Counted from the first letter of the stretch, positions 23,377 to 32,649 are shown. The stretch: 64,000 nt of DNA from Desulfuromonas sp. CSMB_57 (GCF_020194955.2 NZ_JAFCIY020000006.1:216723-280722); one strand, 5' to 3'. Made by a program: numbers and translations. Notes: generated by a model not told the origin, from the letters alone.

Positions 23377-24714
23377 TCAGCCGCGGCGGCCGATTCCCTG
23401 ATATTCGAAACCGGACTGTTTGACCTGAACCGGTTCGTACTGATTGCGGCCATCGAAAATGATGGGTTGCCGCATAATCTTGTGCATGGCATGGAAGTCA
23501 GGGGTCCGGAACGGTTTCCATTCCGTAACCAGCACCAGGGCGTCAACCCCTTGCAATGCATCATATTGGTGGCCGGCCAGCGTCAGGTCCCCCTGCTCGA
23601 ACCACATTTGGGGCAACTGACGGCGGGCGGCGTCCATGGCCACCGGATCGTAGGCACGCACCTTGGCACCGGCACCGATGAGTTCGTGCAACAGCGTCAC
23701 GGCGGGGGCTTCCCGCAGATCATCCGTGCCGGGTTTGAAGGCCAGCCCCCAGAGACCGAAAGTCAGGCCGCTGAGATCGTGACCGAAGCGCCGGACAATT
23801 TTTTCGAACAACACGCGCCGCTGGCGCTGATTGCGCTCTTCCACGGAGCGCAGCAATTGGGGATCAAAGCGGCTGGCCTGCGCCAGGTGAATCAAGGCCT
23901 TGACGTCCTTGGGAAAACAGGACCCACCGTAACCGCAGCCGGGATAGATGAAGGAATAGCCGATACGACTGTCCGAACCGATGCCGCGTCGAACATGTTC
24001 CACATCCACCCCCAACAGATCGCAGAGGTTGGCGATCTCGTTGATAAAGGATATCTTGGTGGCCAGCATGGCGTTGGCGGCGTATTTGGTCATTTCCGCG
24101 TCGCGCACCCCCATGTAGAGAGTACGATCACTGTTGCGGTTGAAAGGCGCATACAGCTGCCGCATGGTTTCCCGCGCCCGATCGCTGTCGGTGCCGACGA
24201 TGATCCGATCCGGGCGCATGAAGTCCTCAATGGCCGCGCCTTCCTTGAGAAACTCGGGATTGCTGACCACATCGAACGCAACCTGCAGATTGCGGTCCTC
24301 AAGTTGGGCCTGGATGGCGGCACGGACTTTCTCCGCTGTGCCGACGGGAACCGTGGACTTGTCGACAATGACGGCATAGTTCTCCAGCAGGCGCCCAATC
24401 TCGCCCGCAACCCCCATCACCTGACTGAGATCGGCGCTGCCGTCGCCGTTGGCGGGCGTGCCGACGGCAATAAAAAACACCTGGCTGTCCGCCATGGCTT
24501 CCGCCAGTGAGCAGGTAAAGCGCAATCGCCCTTCCTTGACGTTGCGAATCACCATATCTTCCAACCCCGGTTCATAAATAGGGATTCGTCCCTGGAGCAT
24601 CTGCGCCACCTTGTCGGGATCGTTGTCGACACAGATGACGGTGTTGCCCATTTCCGCAAAGCAGGTGCCGGTGACCAGACCGACGTAGCCGGTGCCAATG
24701 ACAGTGAGGTTCAT
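23377..24714 (-). CDS. ugd: UDP-glucose 6-dehydrogenase
   Basis: Oxidises UDP-glucose twice with NAD to UDP-glucuronate. The 445 residues show the nucleotide fold VIGTGYVGLVTGTCFAEMG (5-23), SNPEFLKEGAAIEDF around 160-175, and the catalytic cysteine in YPGCGYGGSCFPKDVKAL near 255-270. Located between the phosphatase gene and the UDP-glucuronate epimerase, it forms the start of a uronic-acid branch for the exported polymer. Confidence 0.95.
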   Translation of the reverse strand: MNLTVIGTGYVGLVTGTCFAEMGNTVICVDNDPDKVAQMLQGRIPIYEPGLEDMVIRNVKEGRLRFTCSLAEAMADSQVFFIAVGTPANGDGSADLSQVMGVAGEIGRLLENYAVIVDKSTVPVGTAEKVRAAIQAQLEDRNLQVAFDVVSNPEFLKEGAAIEDFMRPDRIIVGTDSDRARETMRQLYAPFNRNSDRTLYMGVRDAEMTKYAANAMLATKISFINEIANLCDLLGVDVEHVRRGIGSDSRIGYSFIYPGCGYGGSCFPKDVKALIHLAQASRFDPQLLRSVEERNQRQRRVLFEKIVRRFGHDLSGLTFGLWGLAFKPGTDDLREAPAVTLLHELIGAGAKVRAYDPVAMDAARRQLPQMWFEQGDLTLAGHQYDALQGVDALVLVTEWKPFRTPDFHAMHKIMRQPIIFDGRNQYEPVQVKQSGFEYQGIGRRG

Positions 24715-24762
24715 GGATGGTTCCTTTGAAAAGAATCAGCTCGCCTGAAGGCGAAATGGGAC

Positions 24763-25563
24763 TTACGGATTGTAGGCTTGAGCTTTCGCCCGCCACCCTG
24801 CAATGGCGGTGGCTACACCGGTCGGCAGGGGATGGTCCTGAAAAACTTCGAGAGAACGAGGGAGATAACGCTTGAGAGCGCGGGAGCTGTGCCCGTCGCT
24901 GCCGAAGCAATCATAATGACCGGCGGCGAGATTGCGCAGAGCCTGGCTTTGCACCGGGCGACCATACCAACCCACCAGACTGGAAAGGTTGCCCTGCATC
25001 AGGCATCCCATGCCCCGCAGGGAGGAACGCAAGCTGTCGTCCAGCAATGGCTCCCTGACCAAATTGAGGCTACGAAAAGGACGCAGGCGGCCGAGACGCT
25101 GACCAAGACGCTGCGCAAAGCCCGGAGGTTCGGACCAATCCAGCAGCGGGCAACGCTCGGGATGGGCCAGCATGGGGGTATAACCCTTGCGAACCAGTTT
25201 GAAAAGGCTTTCCTTGACCAATTCAGCATGGATCTGAATCGGCGCTTCGACCAACACCAACCGGGTCTTTCCCAAAGTCTGCAGCGGACCGATCCGATCC
25301 GGAAAAAAATCATCCAGATAGTATTCCATGCCGGGCCAGAGTCGCAGGGGAATGCCTGCCCTCTGCAACACCTGTTGCAGTTCGGCAACGGCCTTGACCA
25401 CCTGCGTCGGGCTGGTCTCATAGGCACCTCGCATGCAATGCGGGGTGCAGTACACCTCCTTGAAGCCGCATTCGGCCAGCACCCGGGCCATGGCCACGGA
25501 TTCATCGAGGGTGCCGGGGCCGTCGTCCAGGTTGGGCAGCAGGTGGCAATGCCAGTCAATCAT
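24763..25563 (-). CDS. CpsB/YwqE-type PHP-family tyrosine-protein phosphatase
   Basis: Mn-dependent phosphotyrosine phosphatase that dephosphorylates the polysaccharide co-polymerase/kinase. Starting at ATG 25563 (266 residues) the protein begins with the metal motif DWHCHLLPNLDDGPGTLDES (3-22); TPHCMRG near 44, PGMEYYLDDF near 80 and LAHPERCPLL near 135 supply other metal ligands. It is next to the wzc-like kinase it would act on. The ribosome site is weak. Confidence 0.88.
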   Translation of the reverse strand: MIDWHCHLLPNLDDGPGTLDESVAMARVLAECGFKEVYCTPHCMRGAYETSPTQVVKAVAELQQVLQRAGIPLRLWPGMEYYLDDFFPDRIGPLQTLGKTRLVLVEAPIQIHAELVKESLFKLVRKGYTPMLAHPERCPLLDWSEPPGFAQRLGQRLGRLRPFRSLNLVREPLLDDSLRSSLRGMGCLMQGNLSSLVGWYGRPVQSQALRNLAAGHYDCFGSDGHSSRALKRYLPRSLEVFQDHPLPTGVATAIAGWRAKAQAYNP

Positions 25564-25705
25564 AGGGATAAAAGTACCAAAGGTGTGGCGCGGGCATGCC
25601 GAGCCGATAGGGGAAAAAGCGTACCCCGGCCGCTCCTTCCAAAAAACCGGAAAAAGCGCCTGCAAACTGCCTGAGGAATGCTCCCCGCCGGCAGTTTGCA
25701 AACAG

Positions 25706-28105
25706 TCATTTACGCCGGAACACGCGACTGAACAGATTGCGAACCCGGTTCATGGGTTCAATTTCGACCTGTTCGTCGCTGTAGTAGCCGTAACCATAAC
25801 CGTATCCGTAACCATATCCACCATAACGGCCACCATAGTAGCCGGAGCCTTTATGGGCCTTGTCGTTGAACACCAACCCGACCAAGGGTGCACTGACATT
25901 ACTCAGAATCTCCTTGACCCGGCGGGCGGCCTTTTGCGATACCGCGCCGACTTCCAGCATCCAGACCACCTGGTCGGCTACGGAGGTGAGCACGGTGGCG
26001 TCGGTCACCGCCAGCACCGGAGGCGCGTCCAACAGGATGATGTCATAACGGTCTCGCAGTTCGTCGATGAGGCTGTGCATCCGATCCGAACCCAGCAACT
26101 CAGCCGGGTTGGGCGGGGTGGTCCCCGCCGGAAGGAAATCCAGCCGGAACAAACCGGTATGCCGGATCACGTCCTCCACCTTAACGTCCCCGACCAGAAC
26201 TTCGGTGAGGCCGTCACTGCGGGTGCCGCCGAACATGTCTTCCAGGGTCGGCTTGCGCAGGTCGCATCCCACCAGCAATACCCGCTCACCGGTCTGGGCC
26301 AGAGTCACGGCCAGATTGCCGGAGAGAGTGGTTTTGCCTTCACCGGGAAATGCGCTGGTTACCAACAGCACCTTCTTTTCCCGACCAAGAGCCGAGAAAT
26401 GCAGGGCGGTGCGCAGGCTGCGGAACGCCTCGGCGGCGGCGGATTTGGGTTTGAACTGGGCAATCAGAACGCGGCGTTTGGCGCGTTCGACAAACCTTTC
26501 GCGCCCCCGCTCCTCTTTGGAATCTTCCAGACCGATAAACGGGATGACCGACAACAGGGGCAAACCGAGCAGACGTTGCGCCGCCTCGCCATCCTTGAGG
26601 CTATCGTCCAGATAGTCGAAGAAAAAGGCCAGGCCGAGGCCGGCCATGACTCCCACCACCAGCCCCAACAGCAGGTTTTTCGCCTTTTGCGGCTTCACCG
26701 GACGATCCGGTTTTATGGCCGGATCGATGACATTGATGTTGCTGATGGTCGCGGCCCTGGCCAGCCGGGCTTCTTCATGCTTTTGCAGCAAAAAGGTGTA
26801 GATATCGGCATTGACCTTGGCGCTCCGGGTCAAGCGGGCCAAATCCCGTTCGGCGGCCGGCAATTGCCGGGCCCGCTCTTCGTAGCCGGCCAATTCCGAC
26901 TGCAGATCGCTGCTCTGGCGCTCCAACCCGGCCAGCAACTGACGATAGGTGGACAGCATTTTGTGCTGAATCTGGGAAATCTGCCCCTGGATCATTTGCA
27001 CTTCCGGATGCGCCTCGGTCAGATCGATGAGCAACCGCCGCTTTTCCACCTCAAGCTGGGCCAACCGCCCGGCCATGGAGGAGACCACCGGATCATCCAT
27101 CAGCACGGCCGGAACATAGCTCTGCTGACGGGACATGGCTTCTTCCAGAGAGGCCACGGCAAATTGCGCCTGGCTGCGACTCAGTTCGACGGCGGCGCGG
27201 CCTTTTTCCCGCTCGGTCATCAGTCCCAACAGGCTGGCCGCTTCGCTGCCCAACTCCACCACCCCCGCCGCCTGCTTATAGTTTTCCAAATCCTTTTCAG
27301 CCGAATCCAGGTTTTCGCGTACGGTGGTCAACTGCTGAGCAATAAACTCCACCGACTTGTTCGCTTCCTGGGACTTGAGGGCGACGTTACGCTCCAGGTA
27401 AATTTCCGCCAGGGCATTGACCACCTGTTGGGCAACCAACGGATCGGTGTGCCGATAGGTTACCTCGATGATATTGGTTCCCTTGCCCACTTCGCTGGCC
27501 TTGATCCCATCGCGGAGCGCCTTCACAGGAGCCTGAAAAGGACGAATTTCCAGTTGCAACCGATCCCCTTGGGTGGCGGTCAGTTCGGCCACCAAAAGAC
27601 TCAGGGGACCCTGCGCAAACAGTCTGCCGACCTGCCCCTCGCCCAGGTTGCGACCGTTGTTGTCCAGAACCTTGAAACGGTTGGCGGCCACGACCTGCAA
27701 CTCATAGTGCGGCTCCTCGGCGGTGGACACAAACTCCAGCAGTTTCAGGCTGCGTTCCTTGGGTGCGGTGATCTTCCAATCAAGATGGAGCCGCCGGACG
27801 ACCTCTTCCATGTTGGTACGTGAACGCAGAATTTCAATTTCCGTCTGTACCGGGTTCTCCCGGGTCAGGCCCAGATCGTCCAGCAGACCGGTCCCCTTGA
27901 CCTTTTCGTCTCGGATATGCAGGGAGGTTTTGGCCTCGTAGAGAGGAGCGGCAAAGAAGGTATACAGGACCACAGCCAGGAAAACCCCGCCCAACCCCCA
28001 GAAAAAGGATTTGCGGCGCCGATACAGCACCTGCAGATAGTCCTGAAGATGGACCTCTTCACCCTCCAGGTAGTCCCGGCGGTCCGATTCGTTTACATAT
28101 TCCAT
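25706..28105 (-). CDS. polysaccharide co-polymerase with tyrosine autokinase domain (Wzc/GumC-type)
   Basis: Inner-membrane protein controlling chain export and length, 799 residues. A Wzz-type domain begins near residue 24 with a first membrane helix at about 35-52; coiled coils span about 240-470; the second helix is near 480-500. The cytoplasmic BY-kinase has GEGKTTLSGNLAVTLA (about 590) as Walker A, LVGCDLRKPTLEDMF as A' and IILLDAPPVLAVTDA as Walker B. The tail (about 752-775) alternates Gly and Tyr, with about ten tyrosines, the usual autophosphorylation cluster. It follows wza and precedes its likely phosphatase. Confidence 0.92.
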   Translation of the reverse strand: MEYVNESDRRDYLEGEEVHLQDYLQVLYRRRKSFFWGLGGVFLAVVLYTFFAAPLYEAKTSLHIRDEKVKGTGLLDDLGLTRENPVQTEIEILRSRTNMEEVVRRLHLDWKITAPKERSLKLLEFVSTAEEPHYELQVVAANRFKVLDNNGRNLGEGQVGRLFAQGPLSLLVAELTATQGDRLQLEIRPFQAPVKALRDGIKASEVGKGTNIIEVTYRHTDPLVAQQVVNALAEIYLERNVALKSQEANKSVEFIAQQLTTVRENLDSAEKDLENYKQAAGVVELGSEAASLLGLMTEREKGRAAVELSRSQAQFAVASLEEAMSRQQSYVPAVLMDDPVVSSMAGRLAQLEVEKRRLLIDLTEAHPEVQMIQGQISQIQHKMLSTYRQLLAGLERQSSDLQSELAGYEERARQLPAAERDLARLTRSAKVNADIYTFLLQKHEEARLARAATISNINVIDPAIKPDRPVKPQKAKNLLLGLVVGVMAGLGLAFFFDYLDDSLKDGEAAQRLLGLPLLSVIPFIGLEDSKEERGRERFVERAKRRVLIAQFKPKSAAAEAFRSLRTALHFSALGREKKVLLVTSAFPGEGKTTLSGNLAVTLAQTGERVLLVGCDLRKPTLEDMFGGTRSDGLTEVLVGDVKVEDVIRHTGLFRLDFLPAGTTPPNPAELLGSDRMHSLIDELRDRYDIILLDAPPVLAVTDATVLTSVADQVVWMLEVGAVSQKAARRVKEILSNVSAPLVGLVFNDKAHKGSGYYGGRYGGYGYGYGYGYGYYSDEQVEIEPMNRVRNLFSRVFRRK

Positions 28106-28162
28106 GAATTCATCCCAAAAATAACGGCATTCGAGCGCGTCATGCCGCCCGGCGGCGCCCGG

Positions 28163-29245
28163 CTAATTGCGTTTCAGGTACTGGATCTGAACAAAGGGTT
28201 GCAACACGGCGCTGATGGCCTGCAGAGATGGCAGGATCTCCTGAATGGCCTGGTTCCAGGAACCGACCCGACTGCGTGGAACATACAGGATATCCCCCTC
28301 CATGAGGGCGAAGGGCATGGCCTGACCGCGCATGATTCGGTTCAAATCGACCACGATCAACTCGCCACGGGTCGGGGACAGGGAGCGGATGATGCGCACA
28401 TGACTCTCCTGGGCTCGCGCTTCCTGGATGCCGGCACTGGTCAGAGCCTGGGCGAGATTGAGACGACCGTTGGGCATGGCCACCGGTCCCGGTTTCTCGA
28501 CGGCGCCGAAAACAAAAACATTCTGGTTGCGATCGTCGGGAACATAGATGACATCTTCGGCCTGCAGCCAGGTGTTCTGATCCCGATCGCCCTCCTGCAG
28601 CAATCGATAGATGTCCACCGCAATGGTCTGCCCGCTGCGGATCAGGCGCGCGCTGCGCAAGTTGGCGCTGTCCCGCAGACCGTTGCCGAGGGCCAGACCC
28701 TCCACCAGGGACAGGGGTCGATCCATGTAATAGGTTCCGGGCGTGGTGAATTGACCGAGCAGGTACAGGGACTGGCTGCGGTAGTCGATCACTTCCACGA
28801 TCACCCAGGGTTCCTGCAGATAGGTCCGGAAAGCCTTCTGCAGGCGGTTGCGCGCCTCATGGACGGTCAAGCCGGCGACGGTCACCTCCCCGACCAGGGG
28901 CAAATGTACCCGCCCCTTACCATCCACGCGACTGCCGGCGATGCGATTGTTCCCACCGGCGGCGCCGGGACTGCTGAGATCGGGATGGCCCTTGACGTTG
29001 ATGAACAAAACATCGTTGGGACCGATGCGATAATCCTTTTCCGGTGCCGTCGTTACAGCTGCTGCGCCCAAGGCGACTTCGACCGACTCGTGTTCCAAAA
29101 CCGCGGCGTGGCGGCCATCCTGAATGGAAAGAACGCTGCCTGGCGGCAGATCGGTAAAAGAACTGCAACCGGCAAGCAGCTGCAGAACACAGAAAACCCC
29201 GAGCCATCGTTTCCCGAATCGACTTGTTTGCATAGGGATGAGCAT
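28163..29245 (-). CDS. outer-membrane polysaccharide export lipoprotein (Wza-like)
   Basis: Forms the outer-membrane channel for the polysaccharide. The 360 residues have a lipoprotein signal peptide ending at the lipobox LLAGC (Cys about 27), a poly-export domain from KDYRIGPNDVLFINVKGHPDL (about 70-90) and two or three SLBB repeats (about 155-290). The C-terminal helix ends in YLKRN. First gene of the cluster; the ATG at 29245 has AAGGA four bases upstream, a second ATG is five codons later. Confidence 0.9.
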   Translation of the reverse strand: MLIPMQTSRFGKRWLGVFCVLQLLAGCSSFTDLPPGSVLSIQDGRHAAVLEHESVEVALGAAAVTTAPEKDYRIGPNDVLFINVKGHPDLSSPGAAGGNNRIAGSRVDGKGRVHLPLVGEVTVAGLTVHEARNRLQKAFRTYLQEPWVIVEVIDYRSQSLYLLGQFTTPGTYYMDRPLSLVEGLALGNGLRDSANLRSARLIRSGQTIAVDIYRLLQEGDRDQNTWLQAEDVIYVPDDRNQNVFVFGAVEKPGPVAMPNGRLNLAQALTSAGIQEARAQESHVRIIRSLSPTRGELIVVDLNRIMRGQAMPFALMEGDILYVPRSRVGSWNQAIQEILPSLQAISAVLQPFVQIQYLKRN

Positions 29246-29309
29246 TTTCCTTCGGTGACATGAACGGCAGGCGAGGCGCCGGCCGGCAAGGTTATAGCTT
29301 TCGAATGGA

Positions 29310-29323
29310 GGTGTTATAACACC
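29310..29323. promoter_or_regulatory. perfect 14-bp palindrome, candidate operator of the polysaccharide cluster
   Basis: GGTGTTATAACACC is perfectly palindromic and extends to GGAGG/CCTCC with one extra C. It contains the -10 of the minus-strand promoter for the wza-like gene, so a bound dimer would block transcription. No regulator gene is adjacent. Confidence 0.5.
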
Positions 29324-29341
29324 CCTCCCCTGAAATTACAA
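29313..29341 (-). promoter_or_regulatory. promoter for the polysaccharide export operon
   Basis: Minus strand: TTGTAA (29336-29341), 17 bases, TATAAC (29313-29318). It lies about 70 bases upstream of the wza-like start, in the only AT-rich stretch of the gap. Confidence 0.6.
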
Positions 29342-29387
29342 TATTTAAATCAACTAATTCGGCACCCAACCGGGAACCTGATCGGCA

Positions 29388-30056
29388 CTAATTCCCCGCG
29401 GCGCCGCCCGGCTGCGCGACCCTCACCCAGATGGTCAATCCCGGGCGGGAATTGCCGATGCGACGGCCTTCCTCTTCGGCACCCGCCGGCTCGACGACGT
29501 CCATGGCTATGGCTGTCCAACAGTCGAGGGGCACCGTAACATGAGTGACGGCACCGCTGAAACGGGTGGCCTGCAAGACATCCGGCCGGCCGCCAGGTGA
29601 TATCGGAGTCTCATCGGAGACTTCCAGTTCCAGATCGACCTGGTGCCCCTGCAAGCGGGGGCGGAGGCGCAGCCCGCGGGTCATCTGCTGCAGCTCCACC
29701 TGTTGTGCATAATCACTCTGGAAGCCGCCTCCTGCCGACCAGAACGCAACATAGGGTTCCCGCCTGCCAATCAGCAACCAGGCCTCCCGACCGGAGTTCA
29801 CCCGCAGGGTCTGCATAACCTGCGGCCGGCGATTGCCGATCCGCCGGTCGCGGGAGATCCCTGCAAGGTTTTTGCCACATCCTGCCGCCGCTTCAATCCC
29901 ATGAGCCTCGGCAGCGCCCATGGTTTGCACCACGCTGACCAGCAAGACCTCACCAAATGCTTCGGCAGGCGCCGCCGACTCGGCACCGAGCGCCACCGAC
30001 CAAACGGTCAGGGCGCCGCCCAAGAGAAGCAGCAGCCCGGCAAGCATCCGTATCAT
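29388..30056 (-). CDS. secreted protein of unknown function (secretin-like C-terminal pattern)
   Basis: 222 residues with a signal peptide (MIRMLAGLLLLLGGALTVWS, cleavage likely after about 26). The middle has QTLRVNSGREAWLLIGRREP (about 83-102) and the later part GLRLRPRLQGHQVDLELEVSD (about 129-149), which recall the beta-strand pattern of secretin C-terminal domains; it is too short to form a channel. An acidic segment PAGAEEEGRR follows. It lies 34 bases after hpnB, with AAAGGA as its ribosome site, so probably in the same transcript. I do not recognise a characterised family. Confidence 0.65.
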   Translation of the reverse strand: MIRMLAGLLLLLGGALTVWSVALGAESAAPAEAFGEVLLVSVVQTMGAAEAHGIEAAAGCGKNLAGISRDRRIGNRRPQVMQTLRVNSGREAWLLIGRREPYVAFWSAGGGFQSDYAQQVELQQMTRGLRLRPRLQGHQVDLELEVSDETPISPGGRPDVLQATRFSGAVTHVTVPLDCWTAIAMDVVEPAGAEEEGRRIGNSRPGLTIWVRVAQPGGAAGN

Positions 30057-30090
30057 GACAATTCCTTTCGCCCACAGGCCCCGACCACGG

Positions 30091-31284
30091 TCAATAGGTC
30101 CGCCCCTTCCAGGCTCCGCCGCGGCCGTAAACGAATCGACGGGCGGAATCCACGGTCATGAGGGTGTAGACCAGGCCAGCCAAGGGCAACAGGGCACTGA
30201 GAGCCCAAGGCAGCCGATACCAGCGTACCATGGGCATAAAGGTTCGGGTCATGATGCCCCAGGTGGCGGCGCCCGCCAGGCTCAGCCACAGGCAGGCCGT
30301 CCCATGGCCGGCCAAAGACAGCCAGATACCGCAGGCCAACGCCAGCGGCGGCCCCATAAAAAGCAACGCCATGCCAAGTACGGTGCCGCCGAGCAGGACC
30401 CACGAATGCCGCAACTGCACGAATGCGGTCCGAACCACCATGCGCCATACCGCGCCCAAGCCCTGACAGGGACGTCGACTGACGACCTCCCGTGTAAAAC
30501 CCAACCAGATGCGCCCGCCGCCGAGGCGGCCATGGTGCTTGATCAGTCTGCCCAGGGAACAGTCATCAATGAGGGCCCCCGCTATTTGCTCCAAACCACC
30601 GGCTCTTTGCAATGCGGAGCGTCGCACCAGAACGCACCCCCCGGCGGCACCGGCGGTACGGCGGCCACTGTCGGCCACCCGCCGGAAGGGATACAGCATG
30701 GCGAAAAAATACACGAAGGCTGGAACCAGCAATCGCGCCCAGAACCCTTCGTAACGCAGCCAGGCCATGAGGGATACCAGATCGTAGTCTCCGGCGAGGG
30801 CTTGTGCCGCCAGGCGGCGCACGCTGTCCGGCGGGTGAGCGATGTCGGCATCGGTGAACAACAGCAATGGAGCACCGTTTTCAGCACTGGCCGCCACACC
30901 TTGCTGTAAAGCCCAGAGCTTGCCGGTCCAGCCCGCCGGCCGGTTGGCGGAACGAACCACAGTCAACTTATTGACCGCAGAAATGTTTGCAGCCAGATTA
31001 TTGGCAACGGTTCCGGTGCCGTCCGTGCTGTGATCATCCACCAGGAGCACCCGCAAACGGCCCGGATAATCCTGGGAAAGCAGGGTAGTCAGGGTTTCCG
31101 GTAGGATGTCGGCCTCATCGCGCGCCGGAATCACCACGTCCACGGCCGGCCACAGGCCCGGGCCGGCATGCCTGCCTGCCGCCGGGAGGCGCGGAGCAAT
31201 GTGCCAGAAGCGCCCGTGACCCAGCCAAAGGACCAGCCAGGCCGCCAGCGACATGAGGGACAGTACCGCAAAAACTACCAGCAT
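30091..31284 (-). CDS. hpnB: hopanoid-associated family 2 glycosyltransferase HpnB
   Basis: Membrane-bound glycosyltransferase associated with hopanoid side-chain synthesis. From ATG 31284 (397 residues) it has an N-terminal helix, WPAVDVVIPARDEADILPETL (about 45-65), the DXD-type LLLFTDADIAHPPDSV (about 138-153) and GALIDDCSLGRLI (about 240), then three C-terminal membrane helices. The start LAAWLVLWLGHGRFWH matches the HpnB family closely. No other hopanoid gene (shc, hpnH, hpnG) is in the window, so its exact acceptor cannot be inferred from context. Confidence 0.82.
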   Translation of the reverse strand: MLVVFAVLSLMSLAAWLVLWLGHGRFWHIAPRLPAAGRHAGPGLWPAVDVVIPARDEADILPETLTTLLSQDYPGRLRVLLVDDHSTDGTGTVANNLAANISAVNKLTVVRSANRPAGWTGKLWALQQGVAASAENGAPLLLFTDADIAHPPDSVRRLAAQALAGDYDLVSLMAWLRYEGFWARLLVPAFVYFFAMLYPFRRVADSGRRTAGAAGGCVLVRRSALQRAGGLEQIAGALIDDCSLGRLIKHHGRLGGGRIWLGFTREVVSRRPCQGLGAVWRMVVRTAFVQLRHSWVLLGGTVLGMALLFMGPPLALACGIWLSLAGHGTACLWLSLAGAATWGIMTRTFMPMVRWYRLPWALSALLPLAGLVYTLMTVDSARRFVYGRGGAWKGRTY

Positions 31285-31637
31285 TTTCTCAACTCCATGT
31301 GCAAGACACTGAAAAAACAATATAAACAGACCGATGCCGGCAACCGGAGCCGGCGTCGAACAAATCGCGGCCGGTTGCCGGCCAGGAAACCGACGGTTCA
31401 TAAACCAACAGTCAGGGTAAAAACAATACCGGTCGACCCGTGCCGTTCCGCCAAAAAAGCAACGGCGGCGGAATCATCATGAGTCCGTGAGATTCCCCGC
31501 ATCATCTACATGATCCGGCCACACATTTCAAGCATTAGGACAGCTTTTTTCCAACTCCCCGCAAGGCTGCCTAAACTGGCGCTGCACATCCCGGACCAAA
31601 TTCTGCGAGGGTCCTGGACCAAAGCACGGCATGGTCG
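31285..31637 (-). other. 353-base gap between pncA and hpnB: leader with large hairpin
   Basis: Contains a perfect 12-bp inverted repeat, GCCGGCAACCGG at 31336-31347 and its complement at 31371-31382 (23-base loop), followed on the minus strand by T-rich sequence ending in TTGTTTTTTC (31308-31317) just before hpnB. A weak promoter candidate, TTGTTT (31421-31426), 17 bases, TTATGA (31398-31403), lies upstream. A second 7-bp repeat (TTCCGCC/GGCGGAA) is near 31446-31473. No coding sequence is convincing here. Confidence 0.5.
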
Positions 31638-32213
31638 TCAATCTTCGAGCAAGACCGCGGCCCCGGCGCGCTCCATCTCCATCAGGGCCTGGCGGCCGGC
31701 CTTCGCATCCACAGCCCGACAGGCGCGTGCCAGCACCACCACCGCAAAGCCTTCCCGCAAGGCATCCAGCACGGTTCGCAGGACGCAAACATCCAGCGCC
31801 AAGCCACCCACCCAAAGCCTGCGCACACCCTGGCGCCGCAACTGGCGAGCCAGGCCGGTCTCATGAAAAGCCGACAGCTGATCCTCATCGAAGCGCACCC
31901 CTTTACAGACCACTTCGGCGCCCGGCGGACACAAGAGGTCCGGATGGAAAGCAGCTCCCGGAGTATCCTGAACGCAATGAACCGGCCAGTCGCCGCCCGC
32001 TGCGCTGAAACTCGGGTGATGCAACGGATGCCAGTCGCGGGACAGGTAGATGGGTCGTCCCTGTGCATGGGCCGCCGCGATCCAGCGGTTGAGCACCGGC
32101 ACCACTTCGTCGCCGCCGGGGATGGGCAATGCGCCGCCCGGACAGAAATCATTCTGCACGTCGACAACCAACAAGGCATCGCCCTCGCGCAATCGTTCAG
32201 CCGGCAAAATCAT
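31638..32213 (-). CDS. pncA: nicotinamidase (isochorismatase-like hydrolase)
   Basis: Hydrolyses nicotinamide to nicotinate for NAD salvage. From ATG 32213 (191 residues; AGGAGG five bases upstream) the protein begins ILPAERLREGDALLVVDVQNDFCPGGALPIP, with the catalytic Asp in DVQNDF; SRDWHPLHHPSF (about 57-68) holds metal ligands, and the catalytic Cys is in LALDVCVLRTVLDAL (about 145-159). The general isochorismatase fold makes other hydrolases possible, but DWHPxxHxSF favours PncA. Confidence 0.88.
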   Translation of the reverse strand: MILPAERLREGDALLVVDVQNDFCPGGALPIPGGDEVVPVLNRWIAAAHAQGRPIYLSRDWHPLHHPSFSAAGGDWPVHCVQDTPGAAFHPDLLCPPGAEVVCKGVRFDEDQLSAFHETGLARQLRRQGVRRLWVGGLALDVCVLRTVLDALREGFAVVVLARACRAVDAKAGRQALMEMERAGAAVLLED

Positions 32214-32219
32214 CGGCAC

Positions 32220-32649
32220 CTCCTCTTACCCAAGAATGTTTCAGAATTTCCCCTGGGAACCTCCAAAACGGATTTGATTCCTCCGGCCGTCTGCATCCGC
32301 CCGCCAGACCCTGCCACGAACATCGGACTCGCGATTAAAATATCTCAAGGCAGCCACGCAGACCAGCCTGACTGAAAATAAGGAAAAAAACCTCGCAGAC
32401 GCTTCTTTAAAAGATGTATAGCCTGCAAAACCAGACATGATAACAAATGAATAATTATAACCGGGTTACCAAAAACACAAGTACACCTTACATGCTTTTC
32501 GCACATGCAAAAAATTGACAAATTACGGCGATTCACTATATTTTTAACCTTAATTTGGAAAGACCGGCCCCGCAGCCACACCAATCCGGAAATACATAAT
32601 CCTAAATCCAACAGGCCGGCCCATCCGCCGCACCCACAAGAGGTCGCAC
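32220..32649. other. 430-base intergenic region with an AT-rich core between divergent pncA and NlpC/P60 genes
   Basis: About 32330-32560 is clearly richer in A and T than the rest of the window and holds the promoter at 32515-32542. The 3' part has complementary CCGGCC/GGCCGG segments in the leader of the plus-strand gene. No open frame with a ribosome site was seen. Confidence 0.5.
32515..32542 (+). promoter_or_regulatory. sigma-70 promoter for the SPOR-NlpC/P60 gene
   Basis: TTGACA (32515-32520), 16 bases, TATATT (32537-32542). The predicted leader is about 100 bases before the ATG at 32650. Confidence 0.7.

Noticed and set aside
30091..31401. Longer start for hpnB at 31401
   Set aside because: The extra 39 residues have no homology or ribosome site; ATG 31284 begins at the conserved membrane helix.
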